A stretch of 64,000 nt of DNA from Micromonospora haikouensis (GCF_900091595.1 NZ_FMCW01000003.1:124001-188000), one strand, 5' to 3'; positions 32,439-42,844 are shown, numbered from the stretch's first letter. The notes: generated from the sequence alone by a model not told the origin. A program made the numbers and translations.

Positions 32439-32951
32439 TTAGAACGGAGGCTCCTCGTCGAAGTTGCCGCCACCCGAACCACCGCGCGAGGGAGCCGGCG
32501 CAGCCGAGGCCCAGGGGTCGTCGAAGTTGCCTCCGCCGCCGCCCTGGTTGCCACCACCGCCACCGCCGAAGCCGCCGCCACCGGAGCGGGACATCTTCTG
32601 CACCTTCGCCGTGGCGTAGCGCAGGGACGGGCCGATCTCGTCGACCTCCAGCTCGATGACGGTGCGCTTCTCACCCTCGCGGGTCTCGTAGGACCGCTGA
32701 CGCAGCCGGCCCGACACGATCACGCGGGCACCGCGCTGCAGCGACTCGGCGACGTGCTCGGCGGCCTGCCGCCAGACCGTGCACGCGAGGAACAGCGGCT
32801 CGCCGTCCTTCCACTCGCCGGACGCCTTGTCCATGAACCGGGGCGTCGAGGCGACCCGGAACTTGGCGACCGCGGCCCCCGAAGGGGTGAAACGCAACTC
32901 GGGGTCATCGGTCAGATTGCCGATGACCGTGATGGTGGTGTCTCCTGCCAT
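32439..32951 (-). CDS. ssb: Single-stranded DNA-binding protein
   Basis: 170 residues. The OB fold (about 1-115) begins [17 protein letters not shown] and contains [20 protein letters not shown]. The Gly-rich linker ([11 protein letters not shown]) leads to the acidic tip FDEEPPF, close to the standard partner-binding DDDIPF-type tail. ATG at 32951 is chosen for GAGGAG just upstream; an upstream in-frame ATG exists. Genome-maintenance SSB of the ribosomal operon. Confidence 0.96.
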   Translation of the reverse strand: MAGDTTITVIGNLTDDPELRFTPSGAAVAKFRVASTPRFMDKASGEWKDGEPLFLACTVWRQAAEHVAESLQRGARVIVSGRLRQRSYETREGEKRTVIELEVDEIGPSLRYATAKVQKMSRSGGGGFGGGGGGNQGGGGGNFDDPWASAAPAPSRGGSGGGNFDEEPPF

Positions 32952-33048
32952 GACCATCTCCTCGCGCACTCATCGTTCGCCGTACAGGCTCTCAGGGCCC
33001 TACGACAACCTCGATGAGGCTGATCCGGGTGGTGAACCGGGTGGACTG

Positions 33049-33339
33049 TTAGCGCGTCTCCGGCCGGATGACCTTGGTGCGCAGCACTGACTCGTTGAGC
33101 CGCAGCTGACGATCCAGCTCGGCCACCGCCGCAGGCGTGGCCTGCAGGTCGACGACAGCGTAGATGCCCTCGGCCTTCTTGTTGATCTCGTACGCGAGGC
33201 GCCGGCGGCCCCATACGTCGGTCTTCTCGACCGAGCCACCCGCGGTCCGGATCACGTTCAGGTACGTGTCGAGCGACGGGGCGACGGTGCGCTCCTCGAG
33301 GCTGGGGTCGAGGATCACCATGATCTCGTAATGACGCAA
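33049..33339 (-). CDS. rpsF: 30S ribosomal protein S6
   Basis: 96 residues: [17 protein letters not shown] at the start, [21 protein letters not shown] in the centre, and a C-terminal LRTKVIRPE. First gene of the rpsF-ssb-rpsR-rplI operon; GAGGTGAG lies just upstream of the ATG. S6 binds S18 in the 30S platform. Confidence 0.97.
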   Translation of the reverse strand: MRHYEIMVILDPSLEERTVAPSLDTYLNVIRTAGGSVEKTDVWGRRRLAYEINKKAEGIYAVVDLQATPAAVAELDRQLRLNESVLRTKVIRPETR

Positions 33340-33703
33340 GACGTGCTCACCTCCTGTGGGCTAGGCGGCCACGGTCCTTCCGTGGCAGGAGGTCTGGCGT
33401 CGTGACCGCTCCGGACCGGGGGAACCCGGCCGGACGCGGACAACCGGACCAGGATACCCGGCCCGGACGATCATGCCCGGGCAGGTCGACGTCGGCGGTT
33501 CCCGCGCCGCCGCCGGGACGCGACCCGGCAGCGGGCAGGGGCGCGCATACGGAAACCGGGGGCCGGGCCGACGACGCGCGTCGACCCTGGCCCCCGGTCA
33601 CGAGGCCGCGGGGCGTCCCGTCCGCATTCCTTGGGTGGGACCTGGGGAGGAACGACCACACCGATGAGGTTGGACCGAAACGCCCCGCGGAGCTTCTTGT
33701 GTT

Positions 33704-33732
33704 GTTATCCGACCGTACAACGATTTCGTCAC
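33704..33732 (-). promoter_or_regulatory. Candidate rpsF operon promoter
   Basis: On the minus strand: GTGACG (33727-33732), a 17-nt spacer, then GATAAC (33704-33709), in the most AT-rich part of the region. Confidence 0.45.
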
Positions 33733-33911
33733 GTGTGGAGATAATCAGCACTTTTGCCCGATGAGCGGCAGAAGGCCCGTCGTCGATCCCACCCGGACCA
33801 ACGACCGGCGGGCCGGCCGGGTGACGACCGGTCGACCCGCCGACCGACACCGCGACCCGACCGACACCGCGACCCGGCCGCTCCGTCGCCCCGCACGTCG
33901 GTGCCTCGACG

Positions 33912-33917
33912 TAGGCT
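33912..33917 (+). promoter_or_regulatory. -10 element TAGGCT for leaderless nfo
   Basis: Lies 7 nt before ATG at 33925. Confidence 0.5.
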
Positions 33918-33924
33918 CGCCTGC

Positions 33925-34716
33925 ATGCGTATCGGAGCCCACGTCGATTCCGCCGACCCGCTGTCCGAGGCCACCGCCCGAGCCGCCGACGCCGTGCAGT
34001 TCTTCCTCTCCGATCCGCAGGGCTGGAAGGCCCCGAAACCCAGGGAGGACGCCGACCGGTTGCGCGCCGCCGAGGTCGACCTCTACGTCCATGCGCCGTA
34101 CGTCATCAACGTGGCGACGCTGAACAACCGGATTCGCATCCCGAGCCGGAAGCTGCTGCTCGGCCACGCCACGGCGGCTGCGGAGATCGGCGCGAAGGGC
34201 CTGATCGTGCACGGCGGGCACGTCAACGCGGGCGACGACCTGGCGGTCGGGTTCGACAACTGGCGCAAGACCTTCGCGTACGCGGCGGACGCCGGGGGCT
34301 TCGCCCTGCCGGTGCTGATCGAGAACACCGCAGGTGGGGACAACGCCTGCGCCCGACGCCTCGACGCGCTGGCCCGGCTCTGGGACGCGCTCGGCGACTA
34401 CGAGGTGGGCTTCTGCCTCGACACCTGCCACGCGCACGCCGGGGGTGAGGAGCTGCTCGACCTGGTCGACCGCGTGAAGGCGATCACCGGGCGGATCGAC
34501 CTGGTGCACGCCAACAACTCGAAGGACACGTTCGGTTCGGGGCGGGACAGGCACGACAACCTCGACGGCGGCACCATCGATCCGGAGCTGGTGGTGGCCG
34601 TGATCCGCGCGGCGGGCGCCCCGGCGATCGTGGAGACCCCCGGCGGCGTGGACGGTCAGGGTGCGGACATCACCTTCCTACGCGACCGACTCGCCGTGGG
34701 GAGCCCGACCGCATGA
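33925..34716 (+). CDS. nfo: Deoxyribonuclease IV / AP endonuclease family 2
   Basis: 263 residues with a TIM-barrel fold. It begins [16 protein letters not shown] and carries the metal ligands of the Nfo family: [71 protein letters not shown] and a final AIVETPGG. It cleaves abasic sites in base-excision repair. It overlaps the next gene (ATGA). The leaderless -10 element defines the start. Confidence 0.9.
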   Translation: MRIGAHVDSADPLSEATARAADAVQFFLSDPQGWKAPKPREDADRLRAAEVDLYVHAPYVINVATLNNRIRIPSRKLLLGHATAAAEIGAKGLIVHGGHVNAGDDLAVGFDNWRKTFAYAADAGGFALPVLIENTAGGDNACARRLDALARLWDALGDYEVGFCLDTCHAHAGGEELLDLVDRVKAITGRIDLVHANNSKDTFGSGRDRHDNLDGGTIDPELVVAVIRAAGAPAIVETPGGVDGQGADITFLRDRLAVGSPTA

Positions 34717-36818
34717 CGACCGAGCAGTCCGGTGCCACGGACGAGGCCACCGCCGCGACGAAGCCGACCACGGCCGGCGTCCCCGCGGCGGACGCGGCCG
34801 GGCCGGACGCCACCGGCACGGAGCCGGCCGCGGGCGAGACAGCCGGGACCGAGCCGGCCGTCGGCGAGACCACCGGGAAGGCCACCAACTCCGGCGACCA
34901 GGACGCCCGAAAGGACGGCGAGCCCGGGAAGGACGGCGGCACCGAGGACGCCGGCAGCGCGAAGGGCGGCGGCACCGACGCCGACGCCAGCGGTTCCAGG
35001 GACGGCGACGGCACGAAGGACGACAGCAGCGGCAAGGAGGGCGGGAAGCCGGACCGCTGGGAGGCGTTCGCCCCCGCCCCGGAGCCGGTGCCGGGTCGAC
35101 TGCGGCGCGGGCTGCGCGCGGTCGGCCGTTTCGGCGTCCACGAGTGGACCCTGGCCGTGCTGGGCTCGCTGGCGCTGGCGGTCGCGCTCACCTGGCCGAC
35201 GCTGCGCTACCCGCGCCACACGCTGCCGCAGGACTACTGGGACCCGAGCCTCCAGACCTGGCAGATGGCCTGGTCGGGGCACATCCTGCTGACCAACCCG
35301 GCGCAGCTGTGGCACTCCAACACGTTCTTCCCGGAGCCGTGGAGCTTCGCCTTCTCCGACACCCTGCTCGGGTACGCCCCGGCCGGCATGATCGGCACCG
35401 GTCCCGAGGCGGCCCTGCTCCGCTACAACATCATGTTCGTGCTGGCCCACGCGCTCGCCACGCTCGGGGCGTACGCGCTGGCGCGGCAGCTCGGGGCGGG
35501 ACGCGCGGGCGCGGCGGTGGCCGGGGTCGGCTACGCGTACGCCCCCTGGCTGCTCGCCCAGGCGGGGCACCTGCACATCATCTCCAACGGCGGCATCCCG
35601 CTGGCGCTGGCCATGCTGGCCCGCGGGCACGGCTGGTCGCTGCGCGACGGCTACCGCCCCGAACGGCGGCACGCCGGGTGGGCGTACGCCGGGTGGGTGG
35701 TGGCCGCCTGGCAGCTCAGCCTGGGCTTCGGCATCGGGCTGCCGTTCGCGTACGTGCTGGCGGTGGTGACGCTCGTCGCCACCGTGACCTGGTTCGTCCG
35801 GCGCCGGTCGGTGCGGCGGCCGTTCGGGGTGCGGCTGCTCGTCGCCGACGTCGTCGGCGCGCTGCTCTTCGCGGGGGTGGGCGCCCTGCTGGCCGTCCCC
35901 TACTTCAAGGTCGCCGAGCTGCACCCGAACGCGGCCCGCACCCTCGACGACGTCGGCATCTACTCGCCGCCGCTTGCGGGCTTCTTCACCGCACCGGCCG
36001 AGTCCCGCGTCTGGGGCACGCTGCACGAGGGGGCGCGCGCCGGGTTGCCCTGGAACTCCCCGGAGATGACCCTGCTGCCCGGCTTCGTGCTCTACGCGCT
36101 GGCGGCGGGCGGGCTGTTCTTCTCGGTGTGGCGGCTGCGGCACCGGCTGCTGCTGCTCGCCGGGGTGGTGGTGACGGCGATCCTGGCCATGGGCACCCGG
36201 TTCTTCGGCGGCACCTTCACCTACGGTCTGCTGTTCGAGTATCTGCCGGGCTGGAACGGCCTGCGCACGCCGGGGCGGATGATGCTCTGGACGACGCTGC
36301 TGCTCGGGCTGCTCGCCGCCGGGGCGGTCAGCGCCTTCGCGATCCGGGTGCGCGAGTGGGCCGCCGAGCGGGTCCCGCCGTGGCCGGGCCCGTGGCTGCG
36401 GCTGGCCACCGTGCTGCCGCTGCTGCTGGTGATCGCCGAGGGCCTCAACGTCACCCCGCACCCGGTGGTGCCGGTCCAGCCCGCCGCGATGCGGTCGGTG
36501 GACGGCCCGCTGCTCGTGCTGCCCAGCGACCAGGGCCCGGACCAGTTGGTGATGCTGTGGTCGACCAGTCGGTTCCAGGACGTGGTCAACGGCGGCAGCG
36601 GCTTCACCCCGCAGCGGCAGACCGAGATCCGGAAGGCGACCGAGACGTTCCCGGACCAGGCGAGCGTGACCTACCTGCGTGCCCTGGGCGTACGCAACGT
36701 GGTGGTGCTGCGCGACCAGATCGCCGACACGCCGTGGGCCACCACGATCGACGCCCCGGTCGATGCGCTCGGCATCACCCGCGAGCAGGTCGACAACGCG
36801 GTGGTCTTCCGCCTCTGA
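34713..36818 (+). CDS. Large GT-C-type membrane protein with disordered N-terminus
   Basis: 701 residues. Residues 1-125 are Ala/Gly/Thr/Asp/Lys low complexity (repeating TEPA.GET and KDGG motifs), cytoplasmic and disordered. About 11-12 transmembrane helices follow. The first outer loop ([29 protein letters not shown]) contains the acidic residues expected of GT-C glycosyltransferases, then [19 protein letters not shown]. The C-terminal 120 residues form a soluble domain ([24 protein letters not shown]). Similar proteins are annotated as DUF-type or YfhO-like membrane glycosyltransferases; the substrate is unknown. Coupled to nfo by a 4-nt overlap. Confidence 0.7.
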   Translation: MTTEQSGATDEATAATKPTTAGVPAADAAGPDATGTEPAAGETAGTEPAVGETTGKATNSGDQDARKDGEPGKDGGTEDAGSAKGGGTDADASGSRDGDGTKDDSSGKEGGKPDRWEAFAPAPEPVPGRLRRGLRAVGRFGVHEWTLAVLGSLALAVALTWPTLRYPRHTLPQDYWDPSLQTWQMAWSGHILLTNPAQLWHSNTFFPEPWSFAFSDTLLGYAPAGMIGTGPEAALLRYNIMFVLAHALATLGAYALARQLGAGRAGAAVAGVGYAYAPWLLAQAGHLHIISNGGIPLALAMLARGHGWSLRDGYRPERRHAGWAYAGWVVAAWQLSLGFGIGLPFAYVLAVVTLVATVTWFVRRRSVRRPFGVRLLVADVVGALLFAGVGALLAVPYFKVAELHPNAARTLDDVGIYSPPLAGFFTAPAESRVWGTLHEGARAGLPWNSPEMTLLPGFVLYALAAGGLFFSVWRLRHRLLLLAGVVVTAILAMGTRFFGGTFTYGLLFEYLPGWNGLRTPGRMMLWTTLLLGLLAAGAVSAFAIRVREWAAERVPPWPGPWLRLATVLPLLLVIAEGLNVTPHPVVPVQPAAMRSVDGPLLVLPSDQGPDQLVMLWSTSRFQDVVNGGSGFTPQRQTEIRKATETFPDQASVTYLRALGVRNVVVLRDQIADTPWATTIDAPVDALGITREQVDNAVVFRL

Positions 36819-36856
36819 CGGCGGACCCGGCTGCCTCGCCGGGCCCGAGACGCGGC

Positions 36857-36881
36857 CGGCCCGGGCCGGAAGCCCGGGCCG
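36857..36881. terminator. 10-bp hairpin between convergent membrane-protein genes
   Basis: CGGCCCGGGC (36857-36866), a 5-nt loop, then its exact complement (36872-36881). Lies 39 nt after the GT-C gene stop and just before the end of the convergent GT87 gene. Confidence 0.65.
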
Positions 36882-36893
36882 TGCCGAGCGCCG

Positions 36894-38408
36894 TCAGGCC
36901 GCCGTCGGGGCGGGCACGGCGGCGGGCTCGCTGGGCTCGGGTCGCCGTCGCCACCGGTCCACCCAGGGCGCGTCCGGCGCGCCGTCGAGCACCCCGCCGT
37001 CGGGGTCGTCGGCGTAGGTGTCCCGCACCGCGTCGCGCTCGGGGTGCAGGATCTCCTTCACGACCAGCACGCAGAGCAGCGCGACGGTGCCCAGCCGCAG
37101 CGTCGCCGCCAGCACGAAGACCCCCTCGGGGAAGACCGGGCGGCTGGTCGCCGAGCCGAGCAGTTCCCCGTAGAAGGCGGCGAAGTAGCCGATCTCGGCG
37201 ACCTGCCAGGCGATGAAGGCACCCCACTTGGGGCGGGCGAGGACGACCAGCGGCAGCAGCCAGAGGACGAACTGCTGCGACCAGACCTTGCTGAAGATGA
37301 GGAACGCGGCGACGACGAGGAAGGCGAGCTGCGCCAGCCGGGGCCGCTTCGGCGCACGCAGGGCCAGCACCGCGACGCCGAGGCAGGCCAGCCCGAACAG
37401 GGCGTACGAGAGCCAGTTCAGGGTGGGGATGTTGGCGTTGAGCCACTCGAAGGGCCCCATCGAGCCGGGGCCACCGGTGTTGACCTTGCCGTCGAGGTAG
37501 CGCCCGATGTACCAGAGCGTGCCCCAGTCGATGGGCCGGGTGGTGTTCAGCTCGAAGAAGCGGTCCCAGTTGTCGCGGTACGGCACGGCCGCCGGCAGGT
37601 TGACCGCGACGAGGGCGACGAGCGCCGTGCCGACGGCGGTGAGGCCGGCGCGGATCCGGTTGGCGCGCAGCGCGAGCACGAGGATCGGCCCGAGGACGAA
37701 CAGCGGCCACATCTTGGCCGCGCCGGCCAGGCCGAGCAGCACCCCGGCCAGTGCCGGCCGGCTGCGGGCCCAGGCGAGGAAGCCGAACGCGGCCAGCCCG
37801 ACGGCGAGCAGGTCCCAGTTGACGGTGGCGGTGAGGAACAGGGCCGGGGCCAGCGCGAAGAGGGCGGCGTCCCAGGGTCGTCGGCGGCGCAGGGCGAGGA
37901 TGACCGCGACGGTCGCCACGGCGAGGGCGCTGAGCACCAGGGCGTTGGCGTTGTACGCCCACTGCCCCTGGTTGATCTCCGGGTTGTCGACGCCGAGGGC
38001 GTGCACCGGCAGCCCGAGGGCACCCATGAAGTAACCGGTCAACACCGGGTATTCGACGGGGTGGTCCCGGTAGGGCACCTTGCCCTCGTTGAGCCCCTCG
38101 GCGTAGTAGAGCGCCAGCACGTCGGTGTAGCACATCCGCGTGTACTGGATGTTGTTCTGCCACGCGCCGTCCTGACAGGGGGACTTCTGCACCCAGTGCA
38201 GGGCGAGGGTCAGGCAGGCCAGGGCCAGCACGATCCGGGCGGCCGTCCAGAACCGGCTCTCCCGGTCGGCGGGCCGGTCCAGCGCCACCGCGTGGTCGCC
38301 CAGCGGGCCACCGATCAGCTCGGATGCGCCACGGACGAACCCGTCCGACCGGGACGGGTGGTCACCGGGCCCGGCGTCGTCCATGTCTGCCGTCGACTGG
38401 GTGCTCAT
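36894..38408 (-). CDS. GT87-family membrane glycosyltransferase (Rv0051-like)
   Basis: 504 residues with about 11 transmembrane helices after a 55-residue polar N-terminus. Typical features are CYTDVLALYYAEGLNEGKVPYRDHPVEYPVLTGY (Asp motif plus HPVEYP), GLAGAAKMWPLFVLG and FSKVWSQQFVLWLLPL. Position between the ribosomal operon and ponA equals M. tuberculosis Rv0051, a conserved actinobacterial membrane protein of this class. A role in cell-envelope glycan synthesis is inferred from family and neighbours (ponA). Confidence 0.82.
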   Translation of the reverse strand: MSTQSTADMDDAGPGDHPSRSDGFVRGASELIGGPLGDHAVALDRPADRESRFWTAARIVLALACLTLALHWVQKSPCQDGAWQNNIQYTRMCYTDVLALYYAEGLNEGKVPYRDHPVEYPVLTGYFMGALGLPVHALGVDNPEINQGQWAYNANALVLSALAVATVAVILALRRRRPWDAALFALAPALFLTATVNWDLLAVGLAAFGFLAWARSRPALAGVLLGLAGAAKMWPLFVLGPILVLALRANRIRAGLTAVGTALVALVAVNLPAAVPYRDNWDRFFELNTTRPIDWGTLWYIGRYLDGKVNTGGPGSMGPFEWLNANIPTLNWLSYALFGLACLGVAVLALRAPKRPRLAQLAFLVVAAFLIFSKVWSQQFVLWLLPLVVLARPKWGAFIAWQVAEIGYFAAFYGELLGSATSRPVFPEGVFVLAATLRLGTVALLCVLVVKEILHPERDAVRDTYADDPDGGVLDGAPDAPWVDRWRRRPEPSEPAAVPAPTAA

Positions 38409-38479
38409 GGACAGGAATCATCCCGTACCGATGGCCCTCACGTCCCACCCTGGGCAAAACATTCCGGTACGCGAAACGG

Positions 38480-38938
38480 TCAGTCCTCCAGGGTGACGAT
38501 CAGGTCAGGCGGGTTGAGCTGCCTGTCGAAGGACGCGGCGCAGGGGGTGTCCGCTATCTCGACCTGAGGGTCGGCGCCCACCACGCCCGACAGCCGGACG
38601 CAGAGCCGGGCGTGGACCACGGCCGCGACGTACCCGCCGCCGTTACCGGTGGCATCGTAGGCGACATCGACCTCAAGCCGGCCGCCCTGCGTGACGCGCT
38701 GCCCGAACACCATTCCGTAACGGTCGCCACCGGCCGCCGCCGCGAGACCGCTCAACCGCTTCTCGGTGCTCAGCGCCGCGAAGGGCGGATCGGTGAGCAG
38801 TTTCATATCCGCTTGCCGGGCGTTCAGGGCGCGCTCCCGGACCGAGGTGGTCGCCTCGTCTCTCGCCTGCTGCTCCGAGTCGAGGCCACAGCTGGTGAGG
38901 CAGAGCAGGGCGACGCCCGCGAGGAGAACCCTCCTCAC
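38480..38938 (-). CDS. Secreted lipoprotein of unknown function
   Basis: 152 residues from GTG at 38938. The N-terminal signal VRRVLLAGVALLCLTSC has a clear lipobox (LTSC) with Cys17 as the lipidation site. The mature protein has two further cysteines (LCVRLSG and DTPCAAS) that may form a disulfide, and a beta-rich C-terminal part. No family recognised. It lies between ponA and the GT87 gene, both envelope genes, on the same strand. Confidence 0.75.
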   Translation of the reverse strand: MRRVLLAGVALLCLTSCGLDSEQQARDEATTSVRERALNARQADMKLLTDPPFAALSTEKRLSGLAAAAGGDRYGMVFGQRVTQGGRLEVDVAYDATGNGGGYVAAVVHARLCVRLSGVVGADPQVEIADTPCAASFDRQLNPPDLIVTLED

Positions 38939-39066
38939 GGACGCCGCCAGTCCACTCGGGTCACAGGCCCATCACACCGACGGTGACATGGTTCATCATC
39001 GATGCAGTTTGTGCTGAACCTGCCACGTCATGCTCCTATCGTCGAGGTGACCGGGAAACTGGGGTC

Positions 39067-39109
39067 ATGCGAACGGCGGCCGGGCAACCAGCCCGACCGC
39101 CGTTCGCAT
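39067..39109. terminator. 19-bp hairpin terminator after ponA
   Basis: Arms 39067-39085 and 39091-39109 match at 18 of 19 positions with a 5-nt loop, 13 nt beyond the ponA stop. Confidence 0.8.
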
Positions 39110-39121
39110 CACATGCGCTGG

Positions 39122-42004
39122 CTACTCCCGGATGCGGGGCACGATGGTGGGCAGCAGGCCGCCGCCGGTGCCCCCCTCGTTGCCGGGCCCGGGGTTCGTC
39201 GGCGTGTCGGGGCCGCCGCCCGGGTTGTTGGGGTTATTCGGGTTGGTCGGGGTGTTGCCAGGGTTCTGGCAGAAGATGTCCAGCGGGTTGCACGCCGGCG
39301 GGTCCGGGGTGGGCGGCGGGGGCGGCGGGTCGCCGTTGCCCGCCTCCGGGTCGCCGATGTTCGCGGCTGGCGGGAAGCTCTTCTTCGGCTCGCCCTTGAG
39401 GGCGTCGTTCATGAACCGCTCCCAGATGCCGCCGGGCAGGTTCGCGCCGCTGACCCTGGTGCCGTCCTTCAGCTTCAGCGGCAGCCGCTTCTGCACGTTG
39501 CCCACCCAGACGGCCGTGGCGAGCTGCGGCGTGTAGCCGATCATCCAGGCGTCGCCGTTCTCCGAGCTGTCGGACTTGAGCTCCCAGGTGCCGGTCTTGG
39601 CGGTGGCCTCGCGGCCGTCGGCGAGCCGGTGGTTGACCTGGCCCGGGTATTCCTTCAGCACCGAGGTCACGTCGGCCACGACGTCCTTGTCGATCCGCCG
39701 CTTGGGGTCGAGCTTCTCGCTGCTGACCTTCTCCCACTTGCCGGTGGTCTCGTTCTGCTTCTCCACCGAGTAGAGGAAGTGGGCCTTGTTGTAAACGCCC
39801 TCGTTGGCGAACGTGGCGACGCCGTTAGCGTGGTCGAGGACCGTGATCGGGTATTGGCCGTAGCCGACGACGTGGAAGAACGGCGACGGCGCGATGTCCT
39901 TCGGGTCGGTCTTCGTCAGGTCGTACGCCTTGGCGGGGTCGGTGTCCGTGCGCCACATCGTGGTGACGCCGGCCTGCTTGGCCATGTCGATGACCTTGTC
40001 CGGCCCGATCTCCTGGGTGACGTGGTAGAACGGCACGTTCAGCGACTTGAGGGTGGAGACCTTCAGGGTGCAGGAGTTGCCACAGGACGGATTGTCGACG
40101 CCCGCGTTGCTGACCTTGAACTTCGTGCCCTCGGGGGTGAAGCCCCGGCCCTTCCAGCGCGACTCCAGCGCCTTGCCGGCCTTCAGCGCGGCGGCCAGGG
40201 TATAGATCTTGAAGCTCGACCCCGGCGAGTGGCCGCCGGTGACGGTGCCGTTGGGGTCGGTGTTCTTGCCGGCGAAGTCGGTGCCGGTGCCGTTGTCGCC
40301 GCCGTAGTAGGCGACGACGCGCCCGGTCTCCGGGTCGATGGCGACGACCGCCGCCATCAGGTTCTTGGGCTGGCCGGCGAGCTCCGAGCCCTTAGTCTTG
40401 CGCTGGGCGGCCTCGACCGCCGCCTTCTGGATCTTGGTGTCGATGGTGGTGCGGATGCGGTAGCCGCCGGCCATCAGCGCCTGCGAGCAGAGCGGCTTCT
40501 TGTCGGTGACGTCCGCCTCCTTGTCGACGCAGAGGCCCTTCTCGCGCATCTCGACCTTGACGTAGTTGATGACGTTGCCGTACGGCGTGTTCACGCCGAA
40601 GTCGATGCCGGCGCCGCCGTTCTTGGGGCTCTTGATGTTCTTCGGGTATTCGGTCGGACGCTCCGGCCTGCCGGGGGCGTTCAGCCAACCCTCCTCGACC
40701 ATGCCATTGATGACGTAGTCCCAGCGGGACTTGGCGTCGACCGGGTTGACGGCCGGGTCGTACCCCTTGTGGGTCTCGCTGGCGACCGGCTGCTTGATCA
40801 GCGCGGCGAGCACCGCACCCTCGGCGACGGTCAGGCTCTTCGCCGGCTTGCCGAAGTAGGTCTGCGCCGCCGCCTCGATGCCGTACGCGCCCCGGCCGAA
40901 GTAGATCACGTTGAGGTAGTGCTGCATGATCTGCGGCTTGCCGTACTTGTCGTTCAGCTTGGAGGCGAGGATCGCCTCCTTGACCTTCCGGGCGTAGGTG
41001 TCGTCCTTCAGGTTGTCGTACGCGTTGCGGGCGTACTGCTGGGTGATCGTCGACGCGCCCTGCTTGTCGCCGCCGGAGACGTTGTTCCACGCGGCGCGGG
41101 CGATGCCCTTGTAGTCCACACCGGAGTGCCGGTAGAAGTTGCGGTCCTCGGCTGCGGCCACCGCGTCCTGCACGTGCTGCGGGATCTGGTCGATGGTGAC
41201 CAGGGTGCGGTTCTGCTCGCCCACCTTGGCGATGATGGTCTTGTTGTCCATCGCGTAGAGCGTCGTCGCCTGCGGCGGCGTGGTGTCCTCGGGCAGCACG
41301 ACGTTGGTCGAGTAGTAGGTGAAGCCGACCACGCCGATGCCGGCGAGCATGATAAAGACGGCGAAGCTGGCGATGAGGATGTTCGCCCGCCGGCGCTTGC
41401 GGGCCCGCGCCGACTTCGCCCGGCCATCGGGGCCCCGGCCGCCAGGGCCGCGGTCACCCCCGCCGGGCGGCGCGCCGATGCCGGAGGCCGGGGAGACGCT
41501 CGCGCGGGCAACGGAGGCGCGGCCGGCGGGGCCGCCGTACGAGGCGGCGCCCACGGACGCGGCGCCCACGCTCGCTCGTCCGGCGGAGCCGACACCGACC
41601 GAGGCCCGGCCCGCCGGGGAGACGGGTGCCGGGGAGACCGGCACCGAGGCGCGGCCCGGGGTGGCCCGGCCGGCTGCCGGCCCGCCCGGGGCCGGGGAAA
41701 CGGGCACCGAGGCCCGGCCGGCCCCCGCGCGCCCGACCGAGGCAGAGCCCACCGAGGCGGAGCCGGCGGCGCCTGTGCCGCGCGGCGGCACCGCCGCCGA
41801 ACCACCCACCGAGGCGCGGCCACCCGCAGCCTGGCCACGGGGCGGCACGGAGGCGCGGCCCGGCTGTGCCATACCCTCTGACCAGCTGCCGCGGGCGTCG
41901 TCGCCGCGACGGTACGCGTCGGCCGGGCCCGCACCCGGGTCGCCGTGGGCGCCCGGTATCTGGGCCCGCCCGCGCGAGGAGCTGGGATCGCCGTACGAGT
42001 TCAT
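39122..42004 (-). CDS. ponA: Class A penicillin-binding protein (PBP1/PonA)
   Basis: 960 residues. Residues 1-195 are a cytoplasmic Arg/Ser/Gly/Ala-rich region with repeated GRASVG/GRASVPVSPAP units. One transmembrane helix follows (about 203-228). The glycosyltransferase domain has AEDRNFYRHSGVDYKGI, GASTITQQYARN and the catalytic Glu in AEDRNF. The transpeptidase has SPGSSFK (nucleophile Ser near 593), a SxN-type motif further on, and KTGTW near 805. A Pro/Gly/Asn-rich tail follows (about 895-960). It polymerises and cross-links peptidoglycan. Synteny with Rv0050 (ponA1) supports the name. Confidence 0.95.
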   Translation of the reverse strand: MNSYGDPSSSRGRAQIPGAHGDPGAGPADAYRRGDDARGSWSEGMAQPGRASVPPRGQAAGGRASVGGSAAVPPRGTGAAGSASVGSASVGRAGAGRASVPVSPAPGGPAAGRATPGRASVPVSPAPVSPAGRASVGVGSAGRASVGAASVGAASYGGPAGRASVARASVSPASGIGAPPGGGDRGPGGRGPDGRAKSARARKRRRANILIASFAVFIMLAGIGVVGFTYYSTNVVLPEDTTPPQATTLYAMDNKTIIAKVGEQNRTLVTIDQIPQHVQDAVAAAEDRNFYRHSGVDYKGIARAAWNNVSGGDKQGASTITQQYARNAYDNLKDDTYARKVKEAILASKLNDKYGKPQIMQHYLNVIYFGRGAYGIEAAAQTYFGKPAKSLTVAEGAVLAALIKQPVASETHKGYDPAVNPVDAKSRWDYVINGMVEEGWLNAPGRPERPTEYPKNIKSPKNGGAGIDFGVNTPYGNVINYVKVEMREKGLCVDKEADVTDKKPLCSQALMAGGYRIRTTIDTKIQKAAVEAAQRKTKGSELAGQPKNLMAAVVAIDPETGRVVAYYGGDNGTGTDFAGKNTDPNGTVTGGHSPGSSFKIYTLAAALKAGKALESRWKGRGFTPEGTKFKVSNAGVDNPSCGNSCTLKVSTLKSLNVPFYHVTQEIGPDKVIDMAKQAGVTTMWRTDTDPAKAYDLTKTDPKDIAPSPFFHVVGYGQYPITVLDHANGVATFANEGVYNKAHFLYSVEKQNETTGKWEKVSSEKLDPKRRIDKDVVADVTSVLKEYPGQVNHRLADGREATAKTGTWELKSDSSENGDAWMIGYTPQLATAVWVGNVQKRLPLKLKDGTRVSGANLPGGIWERFMNDALKGEPKKSFPPAANIGDPEAGNGDPPPPPPTPDPPACNPLDIFCQNPGNTPTNPNNPNNPGGGPDTPTNPGPGNEGGTGGGLLPTIVPRIRE

Positions 42005-42195
42005 TCCTCACACCCTGCCGGTCGCGGTGGGACGCGATCGCGCCGCCACCGGTTTGCCGTGAGCTGAAACACAGGACGCCGCCGCCCGAACGAGTCGGGC
42101 CGAGGGCATCACTTCCGGATCAATCGGACCTATCGGTCCTGAGAGCTGTCGGCCGTCCCGCCTCCTCCACATCGGGCCAACCGAGTCAGCTGGGT

Positions 42196-42669
42196 TCACC
42201 GTTGCGCCTCTCGCCTCCGCCGAACGGCCGGGCCGGCACCCGGGGCCGTGGCGGCCGAAGCGTCAGCCGCGCCCTGGTCCGACCCGTTCTCCGCGCCGCC
42301 GGCCAGACCGTCCCGGCCCAGCAGGAACTGCTCGACGAGGTGGTTCCAGCTGCAGCCGAGGCACACCTCCACCACGAACACCTGGAACTCACGCAGCGTC
42401 ATCGCCAGGACGGGCAACTCGGCAAGGGTACGCGCTTGCCCGGCGGACTGCTTGAGCTCGTCCCCGTAAATGTAGTGGACGTGGGTGAGGTTCTCGCTGC
42501 GGCAGATCGGGCAGCGCTCCTCGGTGGGTTCACCGTGGAAGCGGGCGGCGTTCTTCAGGTACGGCGACGCGTCGCAGACGTCGTACGTGCCCACCTGGCC
42601 GGCGAGAAGTTCACGCAGCACCGCCCGCTTCCGGAGCGAGTAGTCGACGACCTGGCGCTGCGTACGCAT
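42196..42669 (-). CDS. DUF5318 family protein
   Basis: 157 residues. Conserved part at 1-120: QRQVVDYSLRKRAVLRELLAG, YDVCDASPYLKNAARFHGEP, a CPICR zinc knuckle, THVHYIYGDEL and VCLGCSWNHL. The two Cys pairs plus CD suggest a zinc-binding protein. The C-terminal 35 residues are low complexity. It sits upstream of ponA on the same strand as in other actinobacteria (equivalent of Rv0049). No established function. ATG at 42669. Confidence 0.85.
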   Translation of the reverse strand: MRTQRQVVDYSLRKRAVLRELLAGQVGTYDVCDASPYLKNAARFHGEPTEERCPICRSENLTHVHYIYGDELKQSAGQARTLAELPVLAMTLREFQVFVVEVCLGCSWNHLVEQFLLGRDGLAGGAENGSDQGAADASAATAPGAGPAVRRRREAQR

Positions 42670-42778
42670 GCGGAGAAGGGTACGCGGTCCGGCGCGGCGA
42701 GGCGACCACCGTCACAATCGGTGACCCCGAGAATTCGGCGTGGGGGTTTGCCCTGATCCTTGGTGAGCGGCTAACGTG

Positions 42779-42801
42779 CGATGTATCGGTCCGATACATC
42801 G
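42779..42801. promoter_or_regulatory. 23-bp palindromic operator, PadR-type
   Basis: CGATGTATCGG-T-CCGATACATCG: 11-bp perfect arms around one base. The ATGTAT...ATACAT core is the form recognised by PadR-family repressors. It lies 43 nt upstream of the padR start, so autoregulation is likely. Confidence 0.75.
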
Positions 42802-42844
42802 CGGTGGTTGAGTCTCCGCGTCGGGGGGTAAGAAGGGGTGGCCC

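Larger units (their letters stand above)
33340..33924. other. 585-bp divergent intergenic region, rpsF/nfo
   Basis: No gene is seen. It carries a long possible leader of the rpsF operon (about 350 nt), its candidate promoter at 33704-33732, and the nfo -10 element at 33912-33917. Confidence 0.5.

Noticed and set aside
38940..39066. Possible small gene between the lipoprotein and ponA
   Set aside because: No start with a ribosome-binding site and no coding bias; the segment holds only the ponA terminator side.
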